A DNA stretch of 50,503 nucleotides. It comes from Streptomyces sp. MZ04 (GTDB taxonomy: Bacteria > Actinomycetota > Actinomycetes > Streptomycetales > Streptomycetaceae). Location: assembly GCF_004684775.1 (NCBI RefSeq), contig NZ_SRIC01000028.1, positions 1-50,503 on the forward strand, in the 5' to 3' direction. Positions 17,457 to 26,451 of this stretch are shown piece by piece. A program made the position numbers and the translations under genes. Below the pieces are notes generated by a model. That model was not told the origin of the DNA, did no database searches, and saw nothing but the letters and a program-made list of their open reading frames with translations. Position 1 is the stretch's first letter. Each line of letters opens with the position of its first letter.

Positions 17457-19889
17457 ATGCGTACCCGCACGAGACGCCTGACAGCCCTCGGCATCAGCCT
17501 GTTGACCGCCACGGCCCTTCTGCCGTCGTCCGCCGGCGTGGCCGACGAGCGCGGCGCCCGACCGTCGGGCGGCGGCCTGTCCGCCACCGTCCGCTACACC
17601 CAGTACGGCATTCCGCACATCCTCGCCAAGGACTACGAGAACCTCGGCTTCGGCACCGGCTGGGCGCAGGCCGCCGACCAGGTGTGCATCCTCGCCGAGG
17701 GATACGTGACCGTGCGCGGGGAGCGGTCACGCTTCTTCGGCCCTGACGGCAAGCCCGACGGCTCGCTGTCGTCGGCGACCACCAACCTCTCCAGTGACCT
17801 TTACTTCGGCGGTGTCCGCGACACGCGCACGGTCGAGAAGCTCCTCGATCAGCCCGCCCCCGCCGGGCCGAGCGCCACGTCGAAGAAGCTGATGCGCGGC
17901 TTCGCGGCGGGCTACAACGCCTGGCTGAAGCAGAACCGCGTCACCGACCCGGCCTGCAAGGGCGCCGAGTGGCTGCGCCCGATCACCTCCCTCGACGTGG
18001 CCCGGCAGGGCTTCGCCGTCCAGGTACTCGGCGGCCAGGGGCGCGGCATCGACGGCATCACCGCCGCGCAGCCGCCGACCGCGAAGACCGCGAAGACCGC
18101 GAAGACCACAGGCCGGGGCGCGCCCGACCCGGAGCGCACGGCGAAGGCCGCACGCGAGATGTTCTCGGCGGACGACGCCGACATGGGCTCCAACGCCGTG
18201 GCGTTCAGCGGGAAGACCACCGCGAACGGCAAGGGCCTGCTGCTCGGCAATCCGCACTACCCCTGGCAGGGCGGCCGCCGCTTCTGGCAGTCGCAGCAGA
18301 CCATCCCGGGCGAGCTGAACGTCTCGGGCGGCTCGCTGCTCGGCACGAGTGTGGTCAACATCGGCTTCAACGGCGATGTCGCCTGGAGCCACACGGTGGC
18401 CACCGGCGTCACCCTCAATCTGCACCAGCTGACACTCGATCCGGCCGACCCGACCACCTATCTGGTGGACGGCAAGCCGGAGAAGATGACGAAGCGGACG
18501 GTCGAAGTGCCGGTCAAGGACGGCGCACCGGTGACCCGTACCCAGTGGTGGACCCGGTACGGCCCGGTCACCACCGGTCTCGGCGCGCAGCTCCCGCTGC
18601 CCTGGACGGCGAAGACGGCGTACGCGCTGAACGACCCCAACGCGGTGAATCTGCGCGGCAGCGACACCGACCTCGGCTTCGGCAAGGCCCGCTCCACCGA
18701 CGGCATCCTGAAGTCCCTGCGCGACACGCAGGGGCTCCCGTGGGTGAACACGGTGGCCGCGGACCGCGACGGGCACTCGCTGCTCACCCAGTCGCAGGTG
18801 CTGCCCCGCATCACCGACGATCTGGCCCAGCGCTGCTCCACCGATCTGGGCAAGGTGACGTATCCGGCATCGGGTGTGGCCGTGCTCGACGGCTCGCGTG
18901 GCGACTGCGCGCTCGGCTCGGACAAGGACGCGGTACAGCCGGGCGTCTTCGGCCCGTCGAAGATGCCGACCCTCAAGGACGCCCCGTACGCCGAGAACTC
19001 CAACGACAGCGCCTGGCTCACCCATGCGGACCGCCCGATCACCGGCTACGAGCGGGTCTTCGGGACGATCGGCACGCAGCGCTCCATGCGGACGCGCGGC
19101 GCGATCGAGGACGTCGCGGCGATGGCGAAGAAGGGCGGCCTGACGGTCAAGGACCTTCAGGAGCAGCAGTTCGCCAACCGTGCGCCCGCCGGTGACCTGG
19201 CGGCCGACGACGCGGCACGCGCCTGCGCGGCCCTGCCCGGAGGTACGGCAACGGGCAGCGACGGCACGGCAGTTGACGTACGCAAGGCCTGTGCCGCCCT
19301 CAAGGGCTGGGACCACACCATGAACACGGACAGCAGGGGCGCGCTGCTCTTCGACCGGTTCTGGCGCAAGCTCGTCGCCGCCGTGCCCAACGCCAGGCTG
19401 TGGCAGGTGCCGTTCTCGGCCACCGACCCGGTGCGCACCCCGAACACGCTGAACACGGACGCGCCGGGCTTCGCGACCGCGCTCGCCGACGCGGTGTCCG
19501 AGCTGGACGGGGCGGGGATCGCGGTCGACGCGCCGCTGGGGCAGCACCAGTTCGTCGTACGCGGTGGAGAGCGCATCCCGATCCACGGCGGCACGGAGTC
19601 CATCGGCGTGTGGAACAAGGTGGAGCCGGTCTGGGACGTGGGGGCCGGCGGCTACACCGAGGTCGCGCACGGATCGAGCCACATCCAGGCGGTGGGCTGG
19701 ACCAAGGGCCGCTGCCCCGAGGCCCGCACGCTCCTGACGTACGCGCAGTCGTCGAACCCCAACTCGCCGCACTTCAGCGATCAGACGCGGCTGTACACCG
19801 ATGAGCGCTGGGTGACGTCGCGGTTCTGCGAGAAGGACATCCTGAGCGACCCGAAGCTGAAGGTGGTGAAGGTGCGCGAGCGGCGTTGA
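17457..19889 (+). CDS. Secreted penicillin-acylase-family amidase (Ntn hydrolase)
   Basis: An 810-residue precursor of the penicillin acylase/aculeacin A acylase/AHL acylase family. A signal peptide covers about residues 1-29. The alpha-chain region starts at TVRYTQYGIPHI, and the predicted autocleavage site is DMG|SNAVAFSG with Ser245 as N-terminal nucleophile of the beta chain. The spacer before it contains TAK repeats from a 9-bp tandem repeat. The family hydrolyses amide bonds of acylated compounds such as lipopeptides, acyl-homoserine lactones and beta-lactams; the substrate here is unknown. ATG 17457 has GGGAGG upstream. The tnpB element ends only about 65 bases before the start, so its promoter lies in or beside the element end. 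A stem-loop at 19908 is its likely terminator. Confidence 0.9.
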   Translation: MRTRTRRLTALGISLLTATALLPSSAGVADERGARPSGGGLSATVRYTQYGIPHILAKDYENLGFGTGWAQAADQVCILAEGYVTVRGERSRFFGPDGKPDGSLSSATTNLSSDLYFGGVRDTRTVEKLLDQPAPAGPSATSKKLMRGFAAGYNAWLKQNRVTDPACKGAEWLRPITSLDVARQGFAVQVLGGQGRGIDGITAAQPPTAKTAKTAKTTGRGAPDPERTAKAAREMFSADDADMGSNAVAFSGKTTANGKGLLLGNPHYPWQGGRRFWQSQQTIPGELNVSGGSLLGTSVVNIGFNGDVAWSHTVATGVTLNLHQLTLDPADPTTYLVDGKPEKMTKRTVEVPVKDGAPVTRTQWWTRYGPVTTGLGAQLPLPWTAKTAYALNDPNAVNLRGSDTDLGFGKARSTDGILKSLRDTQGLPWVNTVAADRDGHSLLTQSQVLPRITDDLAQRCSTDLGKVTYPASGVAVLDGSRGDCALGSDKDAVQPGVFGPSKMPTLKDAPYAENSNDSAWLTHADRPITGYERVFGTIGTQRSMRTRGAIEDVAAMAKKGGLTVKDLQEQQFANRAPAGDLAADDAARACAALPGGTATGSDGTAVDVRKACAALKGWDHTMNTDSRGALLFDRFWRKLVAAVPNARLWQVPFSATDPVRTPNTLNTDAPGFATALADAVSELDGAGIAVDAPLGQHQFVVRGGERIPIHGGTESIGVWNKVEPVWDVGAGGYTEVAHGSSHIQAVGWTKGRCPEARTLLTYAQSSNPNSPHFSDQTRLYTDERWVTSRFCEKDILSDPKLKVVKVRERR
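18081..18107. repeat. 9-bp tandem repeat in the acylase linker
   Basis: GCGAAGACC three times in frame (18081, 18090, 18099), encoding a run of (T)AK(T) repeats in the spacer removed during autoprocessing. Length change here would be tolerated. Confidence 0.9.
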
Positions 19890-19907
19890 GGCCACCCTCG
19901 CCGACCG

Positions 19908-19952
19908 GAGCCGGGTCACACCGCGTCTTTGCAGCGCGGTGCGGCCCGGCTC
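19908..19952 (+). terminator. Stem-loop terminator after the acylase gene
   Basis: GAGCCGGG (19908-19915) pairs with CCCGGCTC (19945-19952), and CACCGCG (19919-19925) with CGCGGTG (19935-19941). The stem is 15 bp interrupted by one small internal loop, followed by TGTTGTGTGT. Confidence 0.75.
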
Positions 19953-19963
19953 TGTTGTGTGTC

Positions 19964-20026
19964 GTGGCTGGTCGCGCCCACGCGGCGGAGCCGCACATGT
20001 CACGGCCCCGCGCCCCTTCGGGGCGC
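19964..20026 (-). repeat. Streptomyces intergenic hairpin repeat, medium form
   Basis: Read on the minus strand it starts with GCGCCCC-GAA-GGGGCGC and ends GCGACCAGCCAC, with GCGGCTCCGCCGCG in the middle. It has the same ends as 4706-4744 and the same middle as 26452-26550. It lies between convergent genes, where its 5' hairpin could serve as a terminator for the leftward ligase. Confidence 0.75.
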
Positions 20027-20030
20027 GCTC

Positions 20031-21584
20031 TCAGAGCACGCGCTCCCGCCCCTCCCAATACGGCTCGCGCAGTCGTCGCTTGTAGAGCTTGCCGTTCGGG
20101 TCTCGCGGCATCACCTCGATGAAGTCGACGCTCTTCGGCCGCTTGTAGCCCGCCAGTCGGCGTTCGCAGTGGCCGAGGATCTCGGCGGCCAGTGCGTCGC
20201 CCGCCGTGTGGCCCTCTGCCACTTCCACGACCGCCTTCACCTGCTCGCCCCACTCGTCGTGCGGGATGCCGAACGCGGCCGCGTCCGCGACGGCGGGGTG
20301 GGTGAGCAGTGCGGACTCGATCTCTGCGGGGTAGATGTTGACGCCGCCCGAGATGATCATGTCGATCTTGCGGTCGCGGAGGTAGAGGTAGCCGTCCTCG
20401 TCGAGTACGCCGAGGTCGCCGACGGTGAAGAAGTCGCCGATGCGGTTCTTCTTCGTCTTGGACTCGTCCTTGTGGTACGAGAATCCGCCGGTGCTCATCT
20501 TCATGTAGACGGTGCCGAGTTCACCGGGCGGCAGCCGGTTGCCGTCGTCGTCGAAGACCGCCAGTTCGCTGATCGGCCAGGCCTTGCCGACCGTGCCGGG
20601 CCGCTTCAGCCAGTCCTGGGCGGTGGCGAAGGCGCCGCCGCCCTCGCTCGCCGCGTAGTACTCCTCGACGCACTCGCCCCACCACTCGATCATCGCCCGT
20701 TTGACGTGGTCGGGGCAGGGTGCGGCGCCGTGGATGGCGTGCCGCATCGATGACACGTCGTACGCCGCCTTCGTCGCGTCCGGCAGGGCGAGGAGGCGGT
20801 GGAACTGGGTCGGCACCATGTGGGTGTGCGTGCACTTGTAGGTGTCGATGAGGCGGAGCATCTCCTCGGGCGTCCACTTGTCCATCAGGACCAGTGGGTG
20901 GCCGATGTGCAGGGCGGCGCCCGCGAATTGGAGGACGGCGGTGTGGTAGAGCGGCGAGCAGACGAGGTGCACGTTGCCCTCGAAGGGCTTCACCCCGAAG
21001 ATGCCGAGGAAGCCGCCGAGGTATGACTCCTCGGGGAGCTTCCCGGACAGCGGGCGGCGGATGCCGCGCGGGCGTCCCGTCGTGCCGGATGTGTAGTTCA
21101 TGACCCAGCCGAGCGTGCGGCCGTCGGGGGCCGACTCCGGTTGCCCGGCGAGGAGTTCGGCGTACGGGCGGAAGCCGGGCACGTCGCCCACGGCGTGGCG
21201 GTGGGTGGCCGGGAGCTTCGCCTCGTCGGCTGCCGCGGTCGCCGCTTCCGCGAACCGCTCGTGGGCGATGAGCACCTTCGCGCCCGAGTCGGCGACGATC
21301 CAGGCGATCTCGGGGCCGACGAGATGGTGGTTGACGGGTACGAGGTAGAGGCCGGCCTGGGAGGCCGCGAGGTAGGCGGTGAGGAACTCGACGCCGTTGG
21401 GAAGGACCACGGCGAACGCGCCGCCGCGCTCGAGGCCCGCGGCGCGCAGTCCGTGGACGAGCTGATTGGCCGCCGCGTGCAGGCGCCGGGCGGTCCATTC
21501 CGCTCCGTCGGGTGCGATCAGGACGGTGCGGCCTGGGTCCGCCGCGGCCTGTGCCCAGAAGCCATTGGGGGGCGTGCTGCTCAT
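20031..21584 (-). CDS. Acyl-CoA synthetase (AMP-forming)
   Basis: A 517-residue ANL-superfamily ligase. Motifs: NYTSGTTGRPRGIRRPL, YYAASEGGGAF, FTVGDLGVLDEDGYLYL and DRKIDMIISGGVNIYPAEIE, with the C-terminal catalytic Lys in PRDPNGKLYKRRLRE. It would form acyl-CoA from an unidentified carboxylic acid. ATG 21584 has GGAGGAG about eight bases upstream. It lies 20 bases after the nitronate-monooxygenase-like gene in the same operon, behind the palindromic operator at 22751 that also occurs next to the FadD19-like gene. This suggests co-regulated acyl-CoA catabolism. Confidence 0.88.
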   Translation of the reverse strand: MSSTPPNGFWAQAAADPGRTVLIAPDGAEWTARRLHAAANQLVHGLRAAGLERGGAFAVVLPNGVEFLTAYLAASQAGLYLVPVNHHLVGPEIAWIVADSGAKVLIAHERFAEAATAAADEAKLPATHRHAVGDVPGFRPYAELLAGQPESAPDGRTLGWVMNYTSGTTGRPRGIRRPLSGKLPEESYLGGFLGIFGVKPFEGNVHLVCSPLYHTAVLQFAGAALHIGHPLVLMDKWTPEEMLRLIDTYKCTHTHMVPTQFHRLLALPDATKAAYDVSSMRHAIHGAAPCPDHVKRAMIEWWGECVEEYYAASEGGGAFATAQDWLKRPGTVGKAWPISELAVFDDDGNRLPPGELGTVYMKMSTGGFSYHKDESKTKKNRIGDFFTVGDLGVLDEDGYLYLRDRKIDMIISGGVNIYPAEIESALLTHPAVADAAAFGIPHDEWGEQVKAVVEVAEGHTAGDALAAEILGHCERRLAGYKRPKSVDFIEVMPRDPNGKLYKRRLREPYWEGRERVL

Positions 21585-21604
21585 GGGGCCTCTCCTCCGT
21601 CGGG

Positions 21605-22708
21605 TCAGTCGCGTCCGGCGATGCGGTTCACGCGGTCGATGGCCTGCTCGAAGCCTCGGGTCAGATCGTCGAAGACGGCCTGGACACTGCGTTCGCTGTT
21701 CATCCGGCCGACGATCTGCCCGACGGGCGTGCCGAGCAGCGGCTGCACCTCGTACTTCTGGATGCGCGAGACGGCCTCGGCGACCAGCAGGCCCTGCAGG
21801 GGCATGGGCAGGGTGCCGGGTCCCTCCGGGTCGTCCCAGGCGTCGGTCCAGTCGGTGCGCAGCTGGCGCGCGGGCTTGCCGGTCAGCGCCCGCGAGCGGA
21901 CCGTGTCGCCCGAACCGGCCGCCAGGAGTTTCTGGGTGAGGGCGCGCGAGTGCAGGTCGGCCTCGGTCGTGGTGAGCCAGAGGGAGCCGAGCCACACGCC
22001 CTGCGCGCCGAGCGCGAACGCCGCGGCGATCTGCTGCCCGCTGCCGATGCCGCCCGCGGCGAGCACCGGCAGCGGCGCGACGGCCTCGACGGCCTCCGGG
22101 GTGAGCACCATCGAGGCGATCTCGCCGGTGTGGCCGCCCGCCTCGTAGCCCTGCGCGACGACGATGTCGATGCCCGCCTCGGCGTGCTTGCGCGCGTGCC
22201 GGGCGCTGCCCGCGAGCGCCGCGACGAGTACGTCCTGGTCGTGGGCGCGCTGGATCACGTCGGCAGGCGGTGAGCCGAGGGCGTTGGCGAGCAGCTTGAT
22301 CGGGTAGCCGAAGGCGACGTCCAGCTGATTGCGGGCGACCTGCTCCATCCATCCGGTGATGCGCCAGCCGGACGCCTCGCCTTCGGCGAGTTCGGGTACG
22401 CCGTACTTGCCGAGGGTGTCCTTGACGAACTGCCGGTGGCCTTCGGGGATCATCGCCTCCACGTCGGCCTCGGTCACCCCCTCGACCTTCTTCGCGGGCA
22501 TGACGACATCGAGGCCGTAGGGCCGGTCGTCGACGTGTTCCTGCATCCAGTCGAGGTCGCGGGCCAGTTCGTCGGGGGCCGTGTAGCGGACCGCGCCGAG
22601 CACACCGAATCCGCCCGCCCTGCTGATGGCGGCCGCCACCGCCGGGAAGGGCGTGAAGCCGAAAATGGCGTGCTCGACTCCCAGTTTCTTGCTCAGCTCT
22701 GTCTGCAT
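21605..22708 (-). CDS. Nitronate monooxygenase / IpdC-like flavin oxidoreductase
   Basis: A 367-residue TIM-barrel FMN protein of the nitronate monooxygenase (2-nitropropane dioxygenase) family. Recognisable parts are FGFTPFPAVAAAISRAGGFG near the N-terminus, VVAQGYEAGGHTGEIAS with the conserved His, and the FMN-phosphate region LAAGGIGSGQQIAAAFALGAQG. In mycobacteria a relative (IpdC) acts in steroid C/D-ring degradation, which fits the neighbouring acyl-CoA synthetase and the shared operator. The sequence alone does not separate these roles. It is first in its operon; no clear ribosome-binding site precedes the ATG. Confidence 0.82.
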   Translation of the reverse strand: MQTELSKKLGVEHAIFGFTPFPAVAAAISRAGGFGVLGAVRYTAPDELARDLDWMQEHVDDRPYGLDVVMPAKKVEGVTEADVEAMIPEGHRQFVKDTLGKYGVPELAEGEASGWRITGWMEQVARNQLDVAFGYPIKLLANALGSPPADVIQRAHDQDVLVAALAGSARHARKHAEAGIDIVVAQGYEAGGHTGEIASMVLTPEAVEAVAPLPVLAAGGIGSGQQIAAAFALGAQGVWLGSLWLTTTEADLHSRALTQKLLAAGSGDTVRSRALTGKPARQLRTDWTDAWDDPEGPGTLPMPLQGLLVAEAVSRIQKYEVQPLLGTPVGQIVGRMNSERSVQAVFDDLTRGFEQAIDRVNRIAGRD

Positions 22709-22750
22709 GCGCGCAGGATGCCGCAGCGGTGCGGACGACGGAAGAGATTT

Positions 22751-22767
22751 TCTGATGCTGTGTCAGA
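22751..22767. promoter_or_regulatory. Palindromic operator TCTGAY-N5-GTCAGA, copy 2
   Basis: TCTGATGCTGTGTCAGA has the same arms (one mismatch) and same 5-bp spacer as 5656-5672, with similar flanks (GATTT before, TTCTTG after). It is 43 bases upstream of the nitronate-monooxygenase-like gene. Confidence 0.6.
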
Positions 22768-22860
22768 TTCTTGCTCCGTACGCATGGTTGACAGGAATCG
22801 CCCCTGACATGAAAGTTTCAGCAGTCTCTGGCGATCTCGAAAGATAGTTTCAGTGCGGGA

Positions 22861-22885
22861 GCTCGGTTCAGGGGCTCGGTTCAGG
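22861..22885. repeat. 13-bp tandem duplication upstream of the serine hydrolase
   Basis: GCTCGGTTCAGGG (22861-22873) is followed directly by GCTCGGTTCAGG (22874-22885), with related GTTTCAGG at 22889. It lies in the 5' leader of the next gene. Confidence 0.8.
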
Positions 22886-22909
22886 AGCGTTTCAGGAGGG
22901 GGCACGGTC

Positions 22910-24733
22910 ATGACCGAGGACGGCGGGTCGGCGGACAGAGCCGGTGGCGGGCTGAGCCGACGCCAACTGGGCACGCGCGCCCTGGCCTTGGGCGGGGCCC
23001 TCGCCCTGGTGCCGTTCCCTGCGGGGCCTGCGGCAGCGGCGACCACCGGTTCGGCCACCGGGGCCGGCGGCGGTGACGGGCATCCGACGCTGCGCCCCGG
23101 CACCCCCGAGCGCGCCGGGCTGCTCACCGGACATCTGCGGCAACTGGTCGTCGACGCCGAGCGGTTCCTCGACCCCTCCCCCAAACACCCGTGGTACGCG
23201 GGCGCCGTCCTGCTCGCGGGCCGCGGCGGCACCGTCGCCCTGCACCAGCCCATCGGCAAGGCCGTGCGCTACGCGGCGTACGACGAGAAGACCGACACCG
23301 GCGTCGAGTTCCCCGCCGACCGGCAGATCGCCATGGCGAAGGACACGGTCTTCGATCTCGCGTCCGTCTCCAAGCTGTTCACCTCGCTGCTCGCCGTACA
23401 GCAGATCGAGCGGGGCAAGCTGGAGCTCGAGGCCGAAGTCGCCTCGTACCTCCCCGACTTCGCAGGCGCGGGCAAGCAGGACGTCACCATCCGCCAACTG
23501 CTCACGCACACCTCGGGGTTCCGCGCCTGGATCCCCCTCTACAAGGAACCCACCCGCGAGGGGCAGCTGCGCCTCATCTGGAACGAGGCGCCGCTGAACC
23601 CGCCGGGCACCAAGTACCTCTACTCGGACCTGAATCTGATCTCGCTCCAGCTGGTCCTTGAGAAGATCACGGGTCGTCAGCTGGATGCACTGCTCCACGA
23701 CGAGATCACTGCTCCACTCGGGATGCACCGCACTCGCTACAACCCGCCCGCCTCCTGGCAGCCGAAGATCGCCGCCACCGAGGACGCCCGGCTGCCCTGG
23801 TCGGGCCTGGACCGCGGGCTCGTCTGGGGCGAGGTGCACGACGAGAACGCGTTCGGGTTCGGCGGCGTCGCCGGACACGCGGGCGTCTTCTCCTGCGCCT
23901 GGGACCTCGCGATCCTCGGCCGTACGCTGCTCAACGGCGGGGCCTACGGCCGCTCCCGCATCCTCACCGCCGACTCCGTGAAGCTGATGTTCACCGACTT
24001 CAACACCGCCTTCCCCGGCGACGAGCACGGCCTGGGCTTCGAGCTCTACCAGCACTGGTACATGGGCGCGATGGCCACCCCGCGCACCGCGGGCCACACC
24101 GGCTTCACCGGCACCTCGCTCGTCCTCGACCCGACGACCGACTCCTTCCTGGTAGTACTCGGCAACTCCGTCCACCCGGTGCGCAGTTGGCGCTCGGGCT
24201 CGGCCCCCAGAGTGGCGGCCGCGAACCGCATGGCCCGCGCCGTCCCGGTGCGGCCCGCGCGCGGCCGCACCGCCTGGTTCTCCGGCATGGCGAGCGCGAC
24301 ATCGGCCACGCTGGCCCTGCCGCCGCTCACGCTCACCACCGACCGGGCGCGGCTGCGCTGCGCGCTGTGGTGGGACACCGAGCCCGGCTCGGACCTGCTG
24401 CGCCTGGAGGCGTCGCGCGACGACGGCGGGACCTGGCAGGCGGTGCCCTTCACCACCGCGCGCGAGGGCGCGGACCCGCTCCGGCACCCCGACGGAACGG
24501 CCACCGGCTGGTCCGGGCGCGTCTGGCACCACCTCACCGCGGACCTCGCGGCCTTGCGGGGCGAGCGGGTACGGCTGCGCTGGCGCTACACGACGGACCA
24601 GCTGTACGTGGGGCGCGGCGCGTACGCCGACGGACTGCGGGTCGAGGACGGCGACCGTACGGCCTTCGACGAGGCACGGCCCGCCGACGCCGCGCGCATC
24701 GAGGCGGTGGGCTGGGCCGCTTCGGCGGACTGA
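22910..24733 (+). CDS. Tat-exported serine hydrolase (class C beta-lactamase/PBP-like)
   Basis: A 607-residue exported protein. The N-terminus has a twin-arginine signal (SRRQLGTRALALGGALALV, Ala-rich cleavage region near residue 45). The serine hydrolase domain (about 60-430) carries SVSK (Ser152, Lys155), YSD (Tyr238) and HTG (His396), the beta-lactamase/DD-peptidase/esterase EstB pattern. A C-terminal beta-rich region (about 450-600; LRLEASRDDGGTWQAV) resembles an extracellular beta-sandwich accessory domain. The function could be esterase, D-amino-acid amidase or PBP-like. ATG 22910 has AGGAGG ten bases upstream. The stop is followed by 9-bp tandem repeats. Confidence 0.87.
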   Translation: MTEDGGSADRAGGGLSRRQLGTRALALGGALALVPFPAGPAAAATTGSATGAGGGDGHPTLRPGTPERAGLLTGHLRQLVVDAERFLDPSPKHPWYAGAVLLAGRGGTVALHQPIGKAVRYAAYDEKTDTGVEFPADRQIAMAKDTVFDLASVSKLFTSLLAVQQIERGKLELEAEVASYLPDFAGAGKQDVTIRQLLTHTSGFRAWIPLYKEPTREGQLRLIWNEAPLNPPGTKYLYSDLNLISLQLVLEKITGRQLDALLHDEITAPLGMHRTRYNPPASWQPKIAATEDARLPWSGLDRGLVWGEVHDENAFGFGGVAGHAGVFSCAWDLAILGRTLLNGGAYGRSRILTADSVKLMFTDFNTAFPGDEHGLGFELYQHWYMGAMATPRTAGHTGFTGTSLVLDPTTDSFLVVLGNSVHPVRSWRSGSAPRVAAANRMARAVPVRPARGRTAWFSGMASATSATLALPPLTLTTDRARLRCALWWDTEPGSDLLRLEASRDDGGTWQAVPFTTAREGADPLRHPDGTATGWSGRVWHHLTADLAALRGERVRLRWRYTTDQLYVGRGAYADGLRVEDGDRTAFDEARPADAARIEAVGWAASAD

Positions 24734-24800
24734 GGAACCTCAGGAACCTCAGGAACGGCCCGATCGGGATGATCGGGATGATCGGGATGATCGGGATGAT
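24733..24800. repeat. Two 9-bp tandem arrays after a stop codon
   Basis: AGGAACCTC occurs twice plus a part from 24733. Then GATCGGGAT occurs four times (24762-24797). They begin at the serine hydrolase TGA and fill the gap to the convergent CrtI-like gene. Confidence 0.95.
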
Positions 24801-24804
24801 CAGC

Positions 24805-26355
24805 CTATTCGCCCATCGCGGCCATGGCGGCGTTGTGCCCGGGGACGCCGCTCACCCCGCCGCCGCGCACCGCGCCCGCGCCGCACAGCAGGACGTTCGC
24901 GTGCCGCGTCTCCACACCCCAGCGGCCGGTGTCGCCCTGGGCGTAGGGGAAGGCGAGGTCCCGGTGGAAGATGTTGCCGCCGGGCAGCCGCAGGTCCCGT
25001 TCCAGATCGAGCGGGGTCTTGGCCTCGATGCAGGGGCGCCCTTCGGCGTCGGTGGCCAGGCAGTCCGCGATCGGCTCGGCCAGATGGCCGTCCAGCTGGG
25101 CCAGGGTCGACTTCAGCAGCTCTTCCCGTACGGCATCGTTGTCCCGCTCGAAGAGACGCGCGGGGGTGTGCAGTCCGAACAGGGTGAGCGTCTGGTAGCC
25201 GCGCTCCACGAGGTCGGGGGCGAGGATGCTGGGGTCGGTCAGGGAGTGGCAGTAGATCTCGGAGGGCGGTGCGGCGGGCAGCTCACCGGACGCGGCCTGG
25301 GCGTACGCGGTCGCCAACTCCCCATATCCCTCCGCGATGTGGAAGGTTCCGGCGAAGGCCTCGTGCGGGTCGACCGAGGTGTCGCGCAGCCTGGGCAGCC
25401 GTTCGAGGAGCATGTTGACCTTGAGCTGGGCGCCTTCGGCGGGGGTGGGCGGCGCGTCGCCGAGGAGCGCGGCGAGTTCCTGCGGGGATGCGTTGACCAG
25501 GACGTGGCGGGCGGCGACGGTGGCTTCGCGGTCGGCCGTCCGGTACGTGACCTCGGCGGTCGTTCCGTCCGTGTCGATGCGGGTGGCCTCGTGGTCGGTG
25601 GCGAGCTCGGCGCCCGCCGCGCGGGCCGCCGCCGCGAGGGCGCCGGTGAGCGCGCCCATGCCGCCGACGGGCACGTTCCAGTCGCCGGTGCCGCCGCCGA
25701 TGACGTGGTAGAGGAAGCAGCGGTTCTGGCGCAGGGACGGGTCGTGGGCGTCGGCGAAGGTCCCGATGAGGGCGTCGGTGAGGACGACACCGCGTACGAG
25801 GTCGTCGGCGAAGCGCTCCTCGACGGCGGCGCCGATCGGCTCCTCGAAGAGGACCCGCCAGGCCTCGTCGTCGCCGACCCGCTCGCGCAGCGCCTCGCGG
25901 GTCGGCAGCGGTTCGGTGAGCGTGGGGAAGACCCGCTGGGCCACCCGCCCCGTCATCCCGTAGAACTCACGCCACGCCTCGTACTCCCCCGGCCCTCCGG
26001 TGAGCCGCGCGAAGGCCTCCTTCGTACGCGCCTCGCCGCCACCGACGAGCAGCCCCGTCGGTACGCCGTCGCGCTCGACGGGGGTGTACGAGGAGACGGT
26101 GCGGGTGCGCACCCGGAAGTCCAGGTCGAGCTCCCGGACGATCTTCCGCGGCAGGAGGCTGACCAGATACGAGTAGCGGGACAGCCGGGCGTCCACCCCG
26201 GCGAAGGGCCTGCTGGACACGGCGGCGCCGCCGGTCGTGGGGAGCCGCTCCAGGAGCAGGACGGTGCGTCCGGCGCGGGCCAGATAGGCGGCGGCGACGA
26301 GTCCGTTGTGACCACCGCCGACGATGACGGCGTCGTATCGATCGCGAGGAGGCAT
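24805..26355 (-). CDS. CrtI/PYROXD2-like FAD-dependent oxidoreductase
   Basis: A 516-residue flavoprotein with the N-terminal dinucleotide-binding motif AVIVGGGHNGLVAAAYLARA and the C-terminal GAGAVRGGGVSGVPGHNAA that closes the FAD site in phytoene-desaturase-like proteins. It resembles the PYROXD2 branch more than the carotenoid desaturases. No crtB, crtE or other carotenoid genes are nearby, so a carotenoid role is not indicated. ATG 26355 has a weak GAAGAG upstream. It converges with the serine hydrolase gene. Confidence 0.85.
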   Translation of the reverse strand: MPPRDRYDAVIVGGGHNGLVAAAYLARAGRTVLLLERLPTTGGAAVSSRPFAGVDARLSRYSYLVSLLPRKIVRELDLDFRVRTRTVSSYTPVERDGVPTGLLVGGGEARTKEAFARLTGGPGEYEAWREFYGMTGRVAQRVFPTLTEPLPTREALRERVGDDEAWRVLFEEPIGAAVEERFADDLVRGVVLTDALIGTFADAHDPSLRQNRCFLYHVIGGGTGDWNVPVGGMGALTGALAAAARAAGAELATDHEATRIDTDGTTAEVTYRTADREATVAARHVLVNASPQELAALLGDAPPTPAEGAQLKVNMLLERLPRLRDTSVDPHEAFAGTFHIAEGYGELATAYAQAASGELPAAPPSEIYCHSLTDPSILAPDLVERGYQTLTLFGLHTPARLFERDNDAVREELLKSTLAQLDGHLAEPIADCLATDAEGRPCIEAKTPLDLERDLRLPGGNIFHRDLAFPYAQGDTGRWGVETRHANVLLCGAGAVRGGGVSGVPGHNAAMAAMGE

Positions 26356-26451
26356 AGCTCTTCGTAGCACGAGCCAGCCCCAAACGGGGCTCTGGAGGGC
26401 CCCGAAGGGTGTGGGCGACTGCGGGCACGCCCACGAAGCGGCGCGGGAGGG

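Noticed and set aside
17727..20003. Long minus-strand open frame (758 codons) opposite the acylase gene
   Set aside because: An antisense shadow of a GC-rich gene: Arg/Gly/Val/Leu-rich, no family motif, while the plus-strand frame is a clear Ntn acylase.
24805..26355. Carotenoid phytoene desaturase
   Set aside because: The FAD motifs fit CrtI-like proteins generally, but there are no other carotenoid genes nearby and the motif style is closer to PYROXD2.
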